From Mycolicibacterium sp. MU0050 (GTDB taxonomy: Bacteria; Actinomycetota; Actinomycetes; Mycobacteriales; Mycobacteriaceae), in contig NZ_OY726395.1 of the NCBI RefSeq assembly GCF_963378085.1, positions 2,666,001 to 2,730,000 on the forward strand: a stretch of 64,000 nt of DNA, written 5' to 3'. The position numbers were made by a program, and so were the translations under genes. The notes beneath the pieces were generated by a model that worked only from the letters and a program-made list of their open reading frames with translations, was not told the origin of the DNA and made no database searches. This document shows, piece by piece, positions 25,315 to 37,519 of the stretch. How positions within the stretch are numbered: position 1 is the stretch's first letter; the number at the start of each line of letters is the position of its first letter.

Positions 25315-26982
25315 GTGGCAGCCCGCCTACGTTCGCTCAGCACGTCAATTGCCGGTTGGCACGGCGATGAACGCACCGTGGGCACCCCCCTGGGCGACGC
25401 CGAACTGGTCGCCCTGCGTCGGACCAGGCTGTTCGGCGCCACCGGCACCGTGCTGATGGCCATCGGGGCGCTGGGCGCCGGCGCCCGCCCGGTGGTGCAG
25501 GACCCCACCTTCGGCGTGCGACTGCTGAACCTGCCGTCCCGAATCCAGACGGTGTCGCTGACGATGACCACCACCGGTGCCGTCATGATGGCGCTGGCCT
25601 GGCTGATGCTGGGCCGCTTCGCCGTCGGCAAGCACCGGATGACCCGCGGGCAGCTCGACCGCACGCTGGTGCTGTGGATCCTGCCGCTGCTGGTCGCACC
25701 CCCGATGTACAGCAAGGACGTCTACTCGTACCTGGCCCAGAGTCAGATCGCGCACAACGGCCTGGACCCCTATCGCGTCGGCCCGGCCCCGGGCCTGGGG
25801 CTCGACCACGTCTTCACGCTGTCGGTTCCCAGCCTGTGGCGGGAAACACCGGCACCGTACGGCCCGCTGTTCCTGTGGATCGGCTCCGGCATCTCCGAAC
25901 TGACCGGCGAGAACATCGTCGCCGCGGTGCTGTGTCATCGGCTGCTGGTCCTGCTCGGGGTGGCGCTGATCGTGTGGGCCACCCCGCGGCTGGCCCGCCG
26001 CTGCGGGGTCGCGGAGGTTTCTGCGCTGTGGCTGGGCGCGGCCAACCCGCTGCTGGTCATGCACCTGGTGGCCGGCATCCACAACGAGGCGCTGATGCTG
26101 GGCCTGATGCTGGCCGGCGTCGAGTTCGCGCTGCGCGGCATCGACTCTTCCAAACGGATGCTTCCGCGCCCGCTGCTGCCGCTCGGGGCGCGCTGGGCTC
26201 CCGCGGCGATGTTGGTGGTGGGGGCCGTGCTGATCACGATGTCCTCGCAGGTGAAGCTGCCGTCGCTGCTGGCGCTGGGCTTCGTGGCGATGGCGCTGGG
26301 GTGTCGCTGGGGCAGCACCGTGAAAGCGTTCTTCCTGGCCAGTGGCGGGCTGGGGCTGCTATCCCTGGCGGTGATGGCGCTGATCGGCTGGGCCAGCGGG
26401 CTCGGATTCGGCTGGCTGTCCACCCTGGGCACCGCCAACGTGGTGCGCAGCTGGATGTCGCCGCCGACGCTGCTCGCGCTGGGCACCGGCCAGGTCGGCA
26501 TCCTGCTCGGGCTCGGCGACCACACCACCGCGGTGCTGTCCCTGACCCGCAGCATCGGCGTGCTGATCATCATGGTGGTGGTCACCTGGCTGCTGCTGGC
26601 GGTGTTCCGAGGCCGGCTGCACCCGGTGGGTGGGCTGGGCGTTGCGCTGGGCGCCACCGTCTTGCTGTTCCCCGTCGTCCAGCCCTGGTACCTGCTGTGG
26701 GCGATCATCCCGCTGGCGGCCTGGGCCACCCGACCGGGCTTCCGGATCGCCGCCATCGGCGGGACGCTCGTCGTCGGCATCTTCGGCCCCACCGCCAACG
26801 GGGACCGCTTCGCGCTGTTCCAGATCGTGGACGCCACCCTGGCCAGCACGGTGATCGTGCTGCTGCTGATCGCCATCACCTATCGCCGGCTGCCCTGGCG
26901 TCCAGTGCCGCCCGACGAACCCGGGTCCACACCGGCGAATTCACGCAACGGTCCCGCCGACGCCTACGCTGAGTCTCCGTGA
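25315..26982 (+). CDS. mptB: alpha-1,6-mannopyranosyltransferase MptB
   Basis: A 555-residue polytopic GT-C glycosyltransferase that uses polyprenyl-phosphomannose to start the alpha-1,6-mannan core of lipomannan and lipoarabinomannan. About a dozen hydrophobic helices are visible. The first extracytoplasmic loop, after the second helix, carries the acidic motif SKDVYSY, where the GT-C catalytic Asp is expected. The C-terminus is Pro-rich and polar. It corresponds to Rv1459c, divergent from sufR. Its stop overlaps the next gene's GTG start as GTGA. Confidence 0.9.
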   Translation: MAARLRSLSTSIAGWHGDERTVGTPLGDAELVALRRTRLFGATGTVLMAIGALGAGARPVVQDPTFGVRLLNLPSRIQTVSLTMTTTGAVMMALAWLMLGRFAVGKHRMTRGQLDRTLVLWILPLLVAPPMYSKDVYSYLAQSQIAHNGLDPYRVGPAPGLGLDHVFTLSVPSLWRETPAPYGPLFLWIGSGISELTGENIVAAVLCHRLLVLLGVALIVWATPRLARRCGVAEVSALWLGAANPLLVMHLVAGIHNEALMLGLMLAGVEFALRGIDSSKRMLPRPLLPLGARWAPAAMLVVGAVLITMSSQVKLPSLLALGFVAMALGCRWGSTVKAFFLASGGLGLLSLAVMALIGWASGLGFGWLSTLGTANVVRSWMSPPTLLALGTGQVGILLGLGDHTTAVLSLTRSIGVLIIMVVVTWLLLAVFRGRLHPVGGLGVALGATVLLFPVVQPWYLLWAIIPLAAWATRPGFRIAAIGGTLVVGIFGPTANGDRFALFQIVDATLASTVIVLLLIAITYRRLPWRPVPPDEPGSTPANSRNGPADAYAESP

Positions 26983-27920
26983 GTGCGACTGGCACCACCG
27001 CGCCGCCGCCGTTGCGCCTGCGCGGGGTCACCAAAAGCTACGGAGCCACCACGGCCGTGTCGGGGCTCGACCTCGACGTGCACCCGGCCGAGGTACTGGC
27101 GCTGCTCGGCCCCAACGGCGCCGGGAAGACGACCACCGTCGAGATGTGTGAGGGCTTCCTGCGCCCGGACGCCGGGACCATCGAGGTGCTCGGCCTCGAC
27201 CCGTTGACCGACAACGCGCAGTTGCGCGCCCGGATCGGGGTGATGCTCCAGGGCGGCGGCGGCTACCCGGCGGCGCGGGCCGGCGAGATGCTCGACCTGG
27301 TCGCGGCCTACGCCGCCAACCCGCTGGACCCGGCCTGGCTGCTCGACACGCTCGGCCTGACCGACGCGGCCCGCACCACCTACCGTCGGCTCTCGGGCGG
27401 CCAACAGCAGCGGCTGGCGCTGGCGTGCGCGCTGGTCGGCCGCCCGGAACTGGTCTTTCTCGACGAACCGACCGCCGGTATGGACGCGCACGCCCGGCTG
27501 GTGGTGTGGGAGTTGATCGGTGCGTTGCGCCGCGACGGCGTCACGATCGTGCTGACCACCCACCACCTCCAGGAGGCCGAGGAACTCGCCGACCGGATCG
27601 TGATCATCGATCACGGCCGGCAGGTGGCCGCGGGCACCCCGGCCGAGCTGATGCGTTCCGGCGCCGAGGGCCAGCTGCGCTTCCGCGCCCCGGCGAAACT
27701 CGACCTGGCCCTGCTGATCTCGGCGCTGCCGGAGAACTACCGCGCTGCCGAGGTCACCAGCGGCGAGTATCTGGTAGAGGGTCCGATCGATCCCCAAGTG
27801 CTCGCGACCGTCACGGCGTGGTGCGCCCGGCTCGACGTCCTGGCCACCGATATGCGCGTCGAACAACGCAGCCTGGAAGACGTCTTCCTGGACCTGACCG
27901 GAAGGGAGCTGCGCCCGTGA
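26979..27920 (+). CDS. ABC transporter ATP-binding protein
   Basis: A 313-residue ATPase (Rv1458c type) with Walker A GPNGAGKTTT, signature LSGGQQQRLALA, Walker B LVFLDEPTAGMD and the switch histidine in LTTHHLQEAEEL. The C-terminal 90 residues form the DrrA/CcmA-like regulatory part. It overlaps mptB upstream and the permease gene downstream, both as GTGA, so the three are translated together. The substrate is unknown; older annotation suggests drug export. Confidence 0.92.
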   Translation: MSATGTTAPPPLRLRGVTKSYGATTAVSGLDLDVHPAEVLALLGPNGAGKTTTVEMCEGFLRPDAGTIEVLGLDPLTDNAQLRARIGVMLQGGGGYPAARAGEMLDLVAAYAANPLDPAWLLDTLGLTDAARTTYRRLSGGQQQRLALACALVGRPELVFLDEPTAGMDAHARLVVWELIGALRRDGVTIVLTTHHLQEAEELADRIVIIDHGRQVAAGTPAELMRSGAEGQLRFRAPAKLDLALLISALPENYRAAEVTSGEYLVEGPIDPQVLATVTAWCARLDVLATDMRVEQRSLEDVFLDLTGRELRP

Positions 27921-28693
27921 GCGAAACGCTGTTCCCCCCGGGGACCTTCAGCCCGGATCCGCGGCCCAACACCGTGGCCAGGATGCTCGCGGCCCAATTC
28001 GGGCTGGAACTGAAATTGCTGCTTCGCAACGGCGAGCAGTTGCTGCTGACCATGTTCATCCCGATCACGCTGCTGGTGGGGATGATCCTGTTGCCGCTGG
28101 GAGAATTCGGGGCCGACCGTCCCGGCGTCTTCGTGCCGGCCATCATGGCCCTGGCCCTGATCTCGACCGCCTTCACCGGCCAGGCCATCGCCGTGGCGTT
28201 CGACCGCCGCTACGGTGCGCTCAAACGCCTCGGTGCCACGGCCCTGCCGGTCTGGGGCATCATCACCGGCAAGTCGATGGCCGTGGTCGCGGTGGTGTTC
28301 CTGCAGGCCCTGCTGCTCGGCGGCATCGGACTGCTGCTGGGCTGGCGGCCGAACCCGCTGGGCCTGCTGCTGGGCGCGGTGATCATCGCGCTGGGCACCG
28401 TGTGCTTCGCCGCGCTGGGCCTGCTGCTGGGCGGGACCCTGCGCGCCGAGATCGTGCTGGCGCTGGCCAACCTGCTGTGGTTCGTCTTCGCCGGTTTCGG
28501 CGCCCTCACCTTGGAGACCGAGGCGGTACCCACCGCCTTGCAGTGGATCGCGCGCCTCACCCCGGCCGGTGCCCTCACCGAGTCGCTCACCCAGGCGATG
28601 ACGGTCTCGGTCGACTGGTTCGGCATCGCGGTGCTGGCCGCCTGGGGCGCGGTCGCCGCGGCGTGCGCGGTGCGCTGGTTCCGCTTCACCTGA
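27917..28693 (+). CDS. ABC transporter permease (ABC-2 type)
   Basis: A 258-residue permease (Rv1457c type). After a soluble N-terminus of about 40 residues come six hydrophobic helices, beginning with LLTMFIPITLLVGMILL and ending AVLAAWGAVAAACAV. It pairs with the preceding ATPase. Its neighbours are mptB and ctaA, so a link to envelope lipid or haem-related export is possible but not shown. Confidence 0.9.
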   Translation: MSETLFPPGTFSPDPRPNTVARMLAAQFGLELKLLLRNGEQLLLTMFIPITLLVGMILLPLGEFGADRPGVFVPAIMALALISTAFTGQAIAVAFDRRYGALKRLGATALPVWGIITGKSMAVVAVVFLQALLLGGIGLLLGWRPNPLGLLLGAVIIALGTVCFAALGLLLGGTLRAEIVLALANLLWFVFAGFGALTLETEAVPTALQWIARLTPAGALTESLTQAMTVSVDWFGIAVLAAWGAVAAACAVRWFRFT

Positions 28694-28748
28694 CGCACCG
28701 CTCTCCCCCCACTCAGGCCCCTTACTACGGGCTGTAGTTGCGGTCCTC

Positions 28749-28754
28749 TACTCT
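28749..28754 (+). promoter_or_regulatory. leaderless promoter -10 of ctaA
   Basis: TACTCT lies 6 bases before the GTG start of ctaA at 28761. It lies within the 67-base gap after the ABC permease, so ctaA may be expressed apart from the mptB operon. Confidence 0.5.
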
Positions 28755-28760
28755 TGGTCC

Positions 28761-29705
28761 GTGTTCTTCCGTCGGCTGGTTGACCTGCTTCCCGAGCCCA
28801 GTCTGCGCGCACAGCGGATCATCGCGGCGCTGGTCATCCTGACCCAGGGCGGCATCGCGGTCACCGGCGCGATCGTCCGGGTCACGGCCTCCGGACTCGG
28901 TTGCCCCACCTGGCCCCAGTGCTTTCCCGGCAGCTTCACCCCGGTCCCGCACCCCGAGGTCGCCCGCATCCACCAGATGGTCGAGTTCGGCAACCGGCTG
29001 ATCACCTTCGCGGTGGTGGCGACCGCCATCGTCGCCGTGCTGGCGGTGCTGCGGGCCCGACGCCGCCGCGAGGTGTTGATCTACGCCTGGCTGATGCCCG
29101 CCTCCACGGTGGTGCAGGCCGTGATCGGGGGCATCACGGTGCTCACCGGGCTGCTCTGGTGGACCGTGGCGATTCACCTGCTGGCCTCGATGGCCATGGT
29201 CTGGCTTGCCGTGCTGCTCTACGTCAAGATCGGCGAACCGGACTCCGGGGTCAACCGCCACGTCGTGGTGCGGCCGCTGCGCCACCTGACCGCCCTGAGC
29301 GGCGTCACGCTGGCCGCCGTGCTGGTGACCGGCACGCTGGTGACCGCCGCGGGACCGCACGCCGGCGACAAGAGCATCGACCGCCCGGTGGCGCGGCTGC
29401 AGATCGAGATCCTCACGCTGGTGCACGCGCACTCATCGCTGCTGGTCGCCTATCTCGCCCTGTTGGTCGGGCTCGGCTTCGGCCTGCTTGCGGTGCGCGC
29501 GCCGCGACCGGTCCTGACTCGGCTGGCGGTGCTGGTGGTGCTGGTGGTCCTGCAGGCCGTCGTCGGTGCCGTCCAGTTCTTCGCGGGCATCCCGCCGGCC
29601 CTGGTCGCCCTGCACGTCGCCGGTGCGGGCATCTGCACCGCGGCCACCGCGGCGCTATGGGCGTCGATGCGCGAACGGACCGAGACCGAGCCGGTCCAGA
29701 GCTGA
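28761..29705 (+). CDS. ctaA: haem A synthase (COX15/CtaA)
   Basis: A 314-residue membrane protein with eight predicted helices that oxidises haem O to haem A for the aa3 cytochrome oxidase. The typical N-terminal segment TGAIVRVTASGLGCPTWPQC contains the conserved Cys pair of the first extracellular loop. The haem-ligand histidines are in RIHQMVEFGNR, AIHLLAS, VHAHSSLL and ALHVAGAG. It acts after ctaB, which lies nearby. The last 51 bases overlap the convergent ATP-grasp gene. Confidence 0.92.
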   Translation: MFFRRLVDLLPEPSLRAQRIIAALVILTQGGIAVTGAIVRVTASGLGCPTWPQCFPGSFTPVPHPEVARIHQMVEFGNRLITFAVVATAIVAVLAVLRARRRREVLIYAWLMPASTVVQAVIGGITVLTGLLWWTVAIHLLASMAMVWLAVLLYVKIGEPDSGVNRHVVVRPLRHLTALSGVTLAAVLVTGTLVTAAGPHAGDKSIDRPVARLQIEILTLVHAHSSLLVAYLALLVGLGFGLLAVRAPRPVLTRLAVLVVLVVLQAVVGAVQFFAGIPPALVALHVAGAGICTAATAALWASMRERTETEPVQS

Positions 29706-30590
29706 GCCGACCGCCAGCGCGAACCCGCGCTGGCGCCGCTGCCGGGTCGCGGCATCGAGCTGCCGCCACCCCAGCGACGGCTCCACCAACTCGAGCTCCA
29801 ACAGCGTCGGATCACGCCGGCCGATGAGATCGACTCGCGCGTAGAGAAACTCCGTCGGCGCCACCCCCAGGCGGTCGGCCGCCGCGGCCAGCACCGCGTG
29901 GCCGACGTCCCACAGCTCGAAGTCGGGATCGGCGGGGTGCAACGACTCCTCGGCGAAGATTCCCGATGGGTCCAATGCGGGTTGCCGGCCCGGCGCCGGC
30001 AGCATGGGCGCCTTGAGGAAGGCGTGGGATTGCTCGCCGGCGACGAACACCAGCGCGATCTCGCCGTCCTCGATGCGGGCATCGTAGGGTTGCACCAGCA
30101 CCGTGACGCCGGCCTCCTGCATGGTCGCCACGTGGTCACGCGCCGCGGTGTGGTCGGTGAACCGTTGCACCCCACGGGATCCCGCGCCCACCGCGGGCTT
30201 GACGACGACCTCCCCCGCCGGCAGGTGGACCAACTCCCCCGGGGCGAAGAAGTCGCTCTCGCACACCGGTATGCCGGCCACGGCCAGGTCGTGCAGATAG
30301 TTCTTGTCGCTGTTCCAGGCCACCACGCTCGGGGCGTTGAGCAGATGGGGCACCCGGCGCGTCCAATCCAGGAACTCCCCGAGGCGCTCGGTGTAGTCCC
30401 ACGTGGCGCGCAGAATGACCAGGTCGGCTTGCAACGTCTCGGGATCGTCCCAGGCCCGCCAGTGCGCCGTCAGCCCCTGCGCGGCCAGCGCGGCCACCAG
30501 CCCGTCGTCGTCGCCGTCGCCCTCGACCAGCCTCGAACAGCCGGCCAGGACGATCCTCGGATGAAAAACGTCTGGACGGGCCAGTTTCAT
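29655..30590 (-). CDS. ATP-grasp family protein (Rv1455 type)
   Basis: A 311-residue protein with the ATP-grasp nucleotide part VVVKPAVGAGSRGVQRF at about residues 128-144 and the metal-binding segment RVDLIGRRDPTLLELELVEPSLG near residue 250. Such enzymes join a carboxylate to an amine or thiol through an acyl phosphate. The substrate is unknown; the fold resembles glutathione-synthetase and RimK-like ligases. Its 3' end overlaps ctaA by 51 bases on the opposite strand. It is divergent from qor with only 30 bases between the starts. Confidence 0.85.
   Translation of the reverse strand: MKLARPDVFHPRIVLAGCSRLVEGDGDDDGLVAALAAQGLTAHWRAWDDPETLQADLVILRATWDYTERLGEFLDWTRRVPHLLNAPSVVAWNSDKNYLHDLAVAGIPVCESDFFAPGELVHLPAGEVVVKPAVGAGSRGVQRFTDHTAARDHVATMQEAGVTVLVQPYDARIEDGEIALVFVAGEQSHAFLKAPMLPAPGRQPALDPSGIFAEESLHPADPDFELWDVGHAVLAAAADRLGVAPTEFLYARVDLIGRRDPTLLELELVEPSLGWRQLDAATRQRRQRGFALAVGSALDRLGLGPFAHRRP
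29712..29735 (+). terminator. terminator hairpin of ctaA inside the ATP-grasp gene
   Basis: CGCCAGCGCG and CGCGCTGGCG form a perfect 10-bp stem with the loop AACC, beginning 7 bases after the ctaA stop. It lies within the C-terminal coding part of the convergent gene. Confidence 0.6.
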
Positions 30591-30620
30591 GCGGTCCTCA
30601 CGTCAAGGATGATAGTCAGC

Positions 30621-31595
30621 ATGGATGCGATCGAAGTTGCCGAAACGGGCGGACCGGAAGTACTGACCCTCGTGGACAAGCCGCAGCCCGCGCCGGGTCC
30701 CGGTGAGGTGCTGATCAAGGCCGACGCGATCGGCATCAACTACATCGACACCTACTTCCGGTCCGGCCTGTATCCGCGCGAACTGCCGTTCGTGGTCGGC
30801 AGCGAGGTGTGCGGCACGATCGCCGCCGTCGGCGCCGACGTGGCCGCGCTCACGGTCGGCGACCGGGTGGTGACCGCCAACGCCGTCGGCGCTTATGCCG
30901 AATATTGCACCGCGCCGGCGGATTTCGTCGCCTATGTGCCCGACGCGGTGGCGTCCGACGCGATCGCCTCCGCGTTGCTCAAGGGCATGACCGCGCACTA
31001 TCTGATCAAGTCGGTGTACGAGGTTCAGCCCTCGGACACCGTGCTGGTGCACGCCGGGGCCGGTGGGGTGGGCCTGATCCTGACCCAGTGGGCGACCAGC
31101 ATCGGCGCCAAGGTGATCACGACCGTGTCCACGCCGGAGAAGGCCGAGCTGTCGCGGCGCGCCGGTGCGGTCGAGGTCCTCGACTATCCCGAGGACCCCC
31201 AGGAGTTCGCCGCGCGGGTGCGCGAGCTCACCGGCGGTCGCGGCGCCCGGGCGGTCTACGACGGGGTGGGACAGAGCACCTTCGACGCCAGCCTCGCCAG
31301 CCTGGCGGTGCGCGGCACGCTCGCGCTGTTCGGCGCGGCCAGCGGCCCGGTGCCCCCGGTGGACCCACAGCGACTCAACGCGGCCGGTTCGGTGTTCCTG
31401 ACCCGGCCCTCCCTGGCCCACTTCACCCGCACCGCCGACGAGTTCGCGTGGCGGGCCGGTGAGCTGATGGACGCGATGGCGGCCGGAACGATCACCGTGA
31501 CCGTCGGTGGGCGGTATCCGCTGGCCGAGGCCGAGCAGGCGCACCGCGATCTGCAGGGCCGCAAGACGGTGGGTTCCATCGTGCTGCAGCCCTGA
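30621..31595 (+). CDS. qor: NADPH:quinone oxidoreductase, zinc-free MDR family
   Basis: A 324-residue oxidoreductase (Rv1454c). The cofactor motif is VHAGAGGVGLILTQWA near residue 147, and the N-terminal part INYIDTYFRSGLYP is the quinone oxidoreductase form of the family without the zinc-binding cysteines. It probably reduces quinones with NADPH. The ATG at 30621 aligns with the usual N-terminus; the frame is open far upstream, but that is the antisense of the ATP-grasp gene. Confidence 0.92.
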   Translation: MDAIEVAETGGPEVLTLVDKPQPAPGPGEVLIKADAIGINYIDTYFRSGLYPRELPFVVGSEVCGTIAAVGADVAALTVGDRVVTANAVGAYAEYCTAPADFVAYVPDAVASDAIASALLKGMTAHYLIKSVYEVQPSDTVLVHAGAGGVGLILTQWATSIGAKVITTVSTPEKAELSRRAGAVEVLDYPEDPQEFAARVRELTGGRGARAVYDGVGQSTFDASLASLAVRGTLALFGAASGPVPPVDPQRLNAAGSVFLTRPSLAHFTRTADEFAWRAGELMDAMAAGTITVTVGGRYPLAEAEQAHRDLQGRKTVGSIVLQP

Positions 31596-31605
31596 GGGCG
31601 GCGCG

Positions 31606-32526
31606 TCAGAGGTTCAGCAGGGTGGGCAACGCCAGGGCGGAGTCCACGGCCAGGGCGCAGAACACCGCGGCCAGGTAGTTGTTCGACTGCAGGAACAGCC
31701 GCAGCGGCTTGACCGGCCGACCGCGCCGCACGCCCGCGTACAGCTGATGCGCCATCACCAGGAACCACGTCCCGGCGAGCAGTGCGACCGCGGCGTACAG
31801 CCAGCCCGCCGCCGGCGCCAGCGCCACCGTGGTCAACACGGTCAGCCAGGTGTACACCAGGATCTGGCGGGTCACCTGCTTCTCGGTGGCCACCGCGGGC
31901 AGCATCGGTACCCCGGCCGCCTTGTAGTCGTCCTTGTAGCGCATCGCCAACGCCCAGGTGTGCGGCGGTGTCCAGAAGAAGATGATGAGGAACATCACCA
32001 GGGCCGGCCACTGGATCGTGCCTGTGACGGCCGACCAGCCGATCATCACCGGCATACAGCCCGCCGCGCCGCCCCACACCACGTTCTGCGCTGTGCGGCG
32101 TTTGAGCAGCAGCGTGTAGACGAAGACGTAGAACGCGATGGTGATGACGGCCAACACGCCGGAGAGCAGATTGGTGGTCCACCACAGCCAGCAGAACGAA
32201 CCGACCGACAGCACCAGGCCGAAGATCAGCGCGTTGCGGGTCGGCACGGTCGCGCGGGCCAGGGGTCGCAGCGCCGTGCGCTTCATCACCTTGTCGATGT
32301 CGGCGTCGGCGACACAGTTCAGCGTGTTGGCGCCGGCCGCGGCCATCATGCCGCCGATCAAGGTGTTGAGGATCAACAATGGGTTCACCGTGCCGCGGTC
32401 GGCCAGCAGCATGGCTGGAATGGCCGTGACCAGCAGCAGCTCGATGACCCGCGGTTTGGTCAGCGCAACATAGGCCAGCACCGTGGTGCGGATTTGGCTC
32501 GGCGCGACGCGCTCGCGGATGCTCAC
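31606..32526 (-). CDS. ctaB: protohaem IX farnesyltransferase (haem O synthase)
   Basis: A 306-residue UbiA-type prenyltransferase with about nine helices that attaches the farnesyl tail to haem B, the step before CtaA. The Asp-rich motif [15 protein letters not shown] (near residue 83) binds prenyl diphosphate, and the second motif is [11 protein letters not shown]. The GTG start is preceded by GAGGAG. It converges on qor with a 10-base gap and is divergent from tkt. Confidence 0.96.
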   Translation of the reverse strand: MSIRERVAPSQIRTTVLAYVALTKPRVIELLLVTAIPAMLLADRGTVNPLLILNTLIGGMMAAAGANTLNCVADADIDKVMKRTALRPLARATVPTRNALIFGLVLSVGSFCWLWWTTNLLSGVLAVITIAFYVFVYTLLLKRRTAQNVVWGGAAGCMPVMIGWSAVTGTIQWPALVMFLIIFFWTPPHTWALAMRYKDDYKAAGVPMLPAVATEKQVTRQILVYTWLTVLTTVALAPAAGWLYAAVALLAGTWFLVMAHQLYAGVRRGRPVKPLRLFLQSNNYLAAVFCALAVDSALALPTLLNL

Positions 32527-32666
32527 GCAGTTAACTCCTCATCACACAGGCGGATTGTCGCGGCAGCCTCGCAGCTTCTACTACAGACGATGGTAGACCG
32601 CTCCACAAAGTCGGTGGCCTGCGGGTCGATTCCGCAGCCGCTCTGCCGGGCCATAGAGAGTCGCAC

Positions 32667-32672
32667 TAGGGT
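32667..32672 (+). promoter_or_regulatory. candidate -10 of the tkt operon
   Basis: TAGGGT lies about 60 bases before the GTG start of tkt, inside the 205-base gap shared with ctaB. It would give a leader with the GGAG ribosome site. It is a single hexamer match with no clear -35. Confidence 0.35.
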
Positions 32673-32731
32673 TGGGTAGGCGCCAAGTCCGCCACGACCT
32701 GCCACGTCCTGCACCTGCAAGGAGCTCGCTT

Positions 32732-34831
<2,100 letters not shown>

Positions 34832-34841
34832 GAGCAACACC

Positions 34842-35981
34842 ATGACTCAGAATCCGAACCTGGCGGCGCTGAGCGCCGCGGGGGTTTCCGTTTGGCTCGA
34901 CGACCTGTCCCGCGAGCTCCTGCAGACCGGCAAGCTGCAGGAACTGGTCGACACCCGCAGTGTCGTGGGCATCACCACCAACCCGTCGATCTTCCAGGCG
35001 GCCCTGTCGGCCGGCACCGCCTACGACGCGCAGGTCGCCGAGTTGGCCGAGCGCGGCGCGGACGTCGACGCCACGATCCGCACCGTCACCACCGACGACG
35101 TCCGCAACGCCTGCGATCTGCTGGCCAAGGTCCACGAGCGCACCGACGGCGTCGACGGCCGGGTGTCCATCGAGGTGGATCCCCGCCTGGCGCACGACAC
35201 CGACAAGACGGTCCTGCAGGCGATCGAGCTGTGGAAGATCGTCGACCGGCCGAATCTGCTGATCAAGATTCCGGCCACGCTGGCGGGGCTGCCGGCGATC
35301 ACCGCGGTGATCGCCGAGGGCATCTCGGTCAACGTCACGCTGATCTTCTCGGTGGAACGCCACCGCGCGGTGATGGACGCCTACCTCGCCGGCCTGGAGA
35401 AGGCCAAGGAAGCCGGTCACGACCTCTCGAAGATCCACTCGGTGGCGTCGTTCTTCGTCTCCCGGGTCGACACCGAGATCGACAAGCGCCTCGAGCAGAT
35501 CGCCGCCGACAGCGGACGACAGGGTGCGCTGGACGCGGCCGGCAAGGCCGGTGTCGCCAACGCCCGGCTGGCCTACGCCGCCTATCAGGAGGTGTTCGAA
35601 CAGGGCAGCCGGTTCGCGGCGCTGGCCGCCGAGGGCGCCCGGGTGCAGCGGCCGCTGTGGGCGTCCACCGGCGTGAAGAACCCGGACTACCCGGACACCC
35701 TCTACGTCACCGAACTCGTGGCCGCCAACACCGTGAACACCATGCCGGAGAAGACCCTGGAGGCGGTCGCCGATCACGGTGAGATCACCGGCGACACGAT
35801 CAGCGGCACGGCCGAGACCGCCAAGATCGTGTTCGACAAGCTGGCCGCCATCGGGATCGACCTGCCGGATGTCTTCAAACTCCTCGAGGACGAGGGTGTG
35901 GAGAAGTTCGAGAAATCCTGGCAGGAACTCCTCGACGCCACCCAGGCCCAACTGGACGAGAAAACCCAAGCCGGGAAATGA
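34842..35981 (+). CDS. tal: transaldolase
   Basis: A 379-residue transaldolase that moves dihydroxyacetone units between sugar phosphates through a Schiff base. The catalytic Lys is in NLLIKIPAT (near residue 146), and GITTNPSIF marks the N-terminus. GGAGCAAC precedes the ATG, 10 bases after tkt. Its stop overlaps the zwf start as ATGA. Confidence 0.97.
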   Translation: MTQNPNLAALSAAGVSVWLDDLSRELLQTGKLQELVDTRSVVGITTNPSIFQAALSAGTAYDAQVAELAERGADVDATIRTVTTDDVRNACDLLAKVHERTDGVDGRVSIEVDPRLAHDTDKTVLQAIELWKIVDRPNLLIKIPATLAGLPAITAVIAEGISVNVTLIFSVERHRAVMDAYLAGLEKAKEAGHDLSKIHSVASFFVSRVDTEIDKRLEQIAADSGRQGALDAAGKAGVANARLAYAAYQEVFEQGSRFAALAAEGARVQRPLWASTGVKNPDYPDTLYVTELVAANTVNTMPEKTLEAVADHGEITGDTISGTAETAKIVFDKLAAIGIDLPDVFKLLEDEGVEKFEKSWQELLDATQAQLDEKTQAGK

Positions 35982-37519
35982 ACGCGGCCGCGGAGTCCGG
36001 GTGGGTGAACCCACTGCGGGACAAGCGCGATAAGCGGATGCCCCGCATCGCGGGGCCGTGTGCGGTTGTCATCTTCGGGGTCACCGGGGATCTGGCGCGC
36101 AAGAAGCTGATGCCGGCGATCTACGACCTGGCCAACCGCGGCCTGCTGCCCCCGCAGTTCGCGTTGGTCGGGTTCGCCCGCCGGGAGTGGGCCGACGAGG
36201 ACTTCGGCAAGGAGGTCTACGACGCGGTGCGCCGGCACGCCCGCACGCCGTTCCATCAGGAGGTCTGGGACCGGCTCTCGGAAGGAATCCGGTTCGTCCA
36301 GGGCGATTTCAGCGACGATGACGCGTTTCAGCGACTGGCAGACACCCTGCGCACGCTCGACGCCGAGCGCGGCACCGGCGGCAACCACGCGTTCTATCTG
36401 TCGGTCCCGCCGAAGGCCTTCCCCTTGGTGTGCGAGAAGCTGGCCCAGTTCGGCCTGGCCCGCGAGACCGACGGCCACTGGAACCGGGTGGTCATCGAAA
36501 AGCCGTTCGGGCACGACCTGGCCAGCGCCGAGTCGCTCAACGCGGTGGTCAACGGCGTGTTCCCGGAGTCGTCGGTGTTCCGCATCGACCACTACCTGGG
36601 CAAGGAGACCGTCCAGAACATCTTGGCGCTGCGCTTCGCCAACACCATGTTCGAACCGATCTGGAACGCCCACTACGTCGATCACGTCCAGATCACCATG
36701 GCCGAGGACATCGGATTGGGCGGGCGCGCAGGCTATTACGACGGGATCGGGGCGGCCCGCGACGTCATCCAGAACCACCTGCTGCAACTGCTGGCGCTCA
36801 CCGCGATGGAGGAACCGGTGAACTTCTCGCCCGCGGAATTGCAGGCCGAGAAGATCAAGGTGCTCTCCGCCACCCGGTTGGCCCAGCCGCTGGACCTGAC
36901 CACCTCCCGCGGGCAGTACACCGCCGGGTGGCAGGGCAGCCAACCGGTGGTCGGCCTCCTCGACGAGGAGGGCTTCTCGAAGACGTCGACCACCGAGACG
37001 TTCGCCGCGATCACGCTCGACGTCGACACCCGCCGCTGGGCCGGCGTGCCCTTCTATCTGCGAACCGGTAAACGATTGGGGCGCAGGGTCACCGAGATCG
37101 CGCTGATCTTCAAACGGGCACCGCATCTGCCCTTCGACGCCACCATGACCGAGGAACTCGGCCACAACGCCCTGGTGATCCGGGTGCAGCCGGACGAGGG
37201 CATCACGCTGCGGTTCGGCTCCAAGGTGCCGGGTAACCGGATGGAGGTCCGCGACGTGAACATGGACTTCTCCTATGGTTCGGCCTTCGCCGAGGAGTCC
37301 CCGGAGGCCTACGAGCGGCTGATCCTCGACGTGCTGCTCGGGGAGCCCTCGCTGTTCCCCGTCAACGAGGAGGTCGAATTGGCCTGGAAGATCCTCGATC
37401 CCGTCCTGGAGAACTGGGCCTCCCACGGCAAACCCGAGCCGTACCCGTCGGGCAGCTGGGGCCCGGAGTCCGCCTTCGAGATGTTGCACCGCGCGGGCCG
37501 GGAATGGCGGCGGCCGTGA
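35978..37519 (+). CDS. zwf: glucose-6-phosphate 1-dehydrogenase
   Basis: A 513-residue enzyme (zwf2 in M. tuberculosis) that makes NADPH and 6-phosphogluconolactone. The cofactor site is [19 protein letters not shown], the active-site segment RIDHYLGKE carries the catalytic His and the Lys, and EKPFGHD is also present. It overlaps tal (ATGA) and opcA (GTGA), so the operon is tightly coupled. Confidence 0.97.
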   Translation: MNAAAESGWVNPLRDKRDKRMPRIAGPCAVVIFGVTGDLARKKLMPAIYDLANRGLLPPQFALVGFARREWADEDFGKEVYDAVRRHARTPFHQEVWDRLSEGIRFVQGDFSDDDAFQRLADTLRTLDAERGTGGNHAFYLSVPPKAFPLVCEKLAQFGLARETDGHWNRVVIEKPFGHDLASAESLNAVVNGVFPESSVFRIDHYLGKETVQNILALRFANTMFEPIWNAHYVDHVQITMAEDIGLGGRAGYYDGIGAARDVIQNHLLQLLALTAMEEPVNFSPAELQAEKIKVLSATRLAQPLDLTTSRGQYTAGWQGSQPVVGLLDEEGFSKTSTTETFAAITLDVDTRRWAGVPFYLRTGKRLGRRVTEIALIFKRAPHLPFDATMTEELGHNALVIRVQPDEGITLRFGSKVPGNRMEVRDVNMDFSYGSAFAEESPEAYERLILDVLLGEPSLFPVNEEVELAWKILDPVLENWASHGKPEPYPSGSWGPESAFEMLHRAGREWRRP

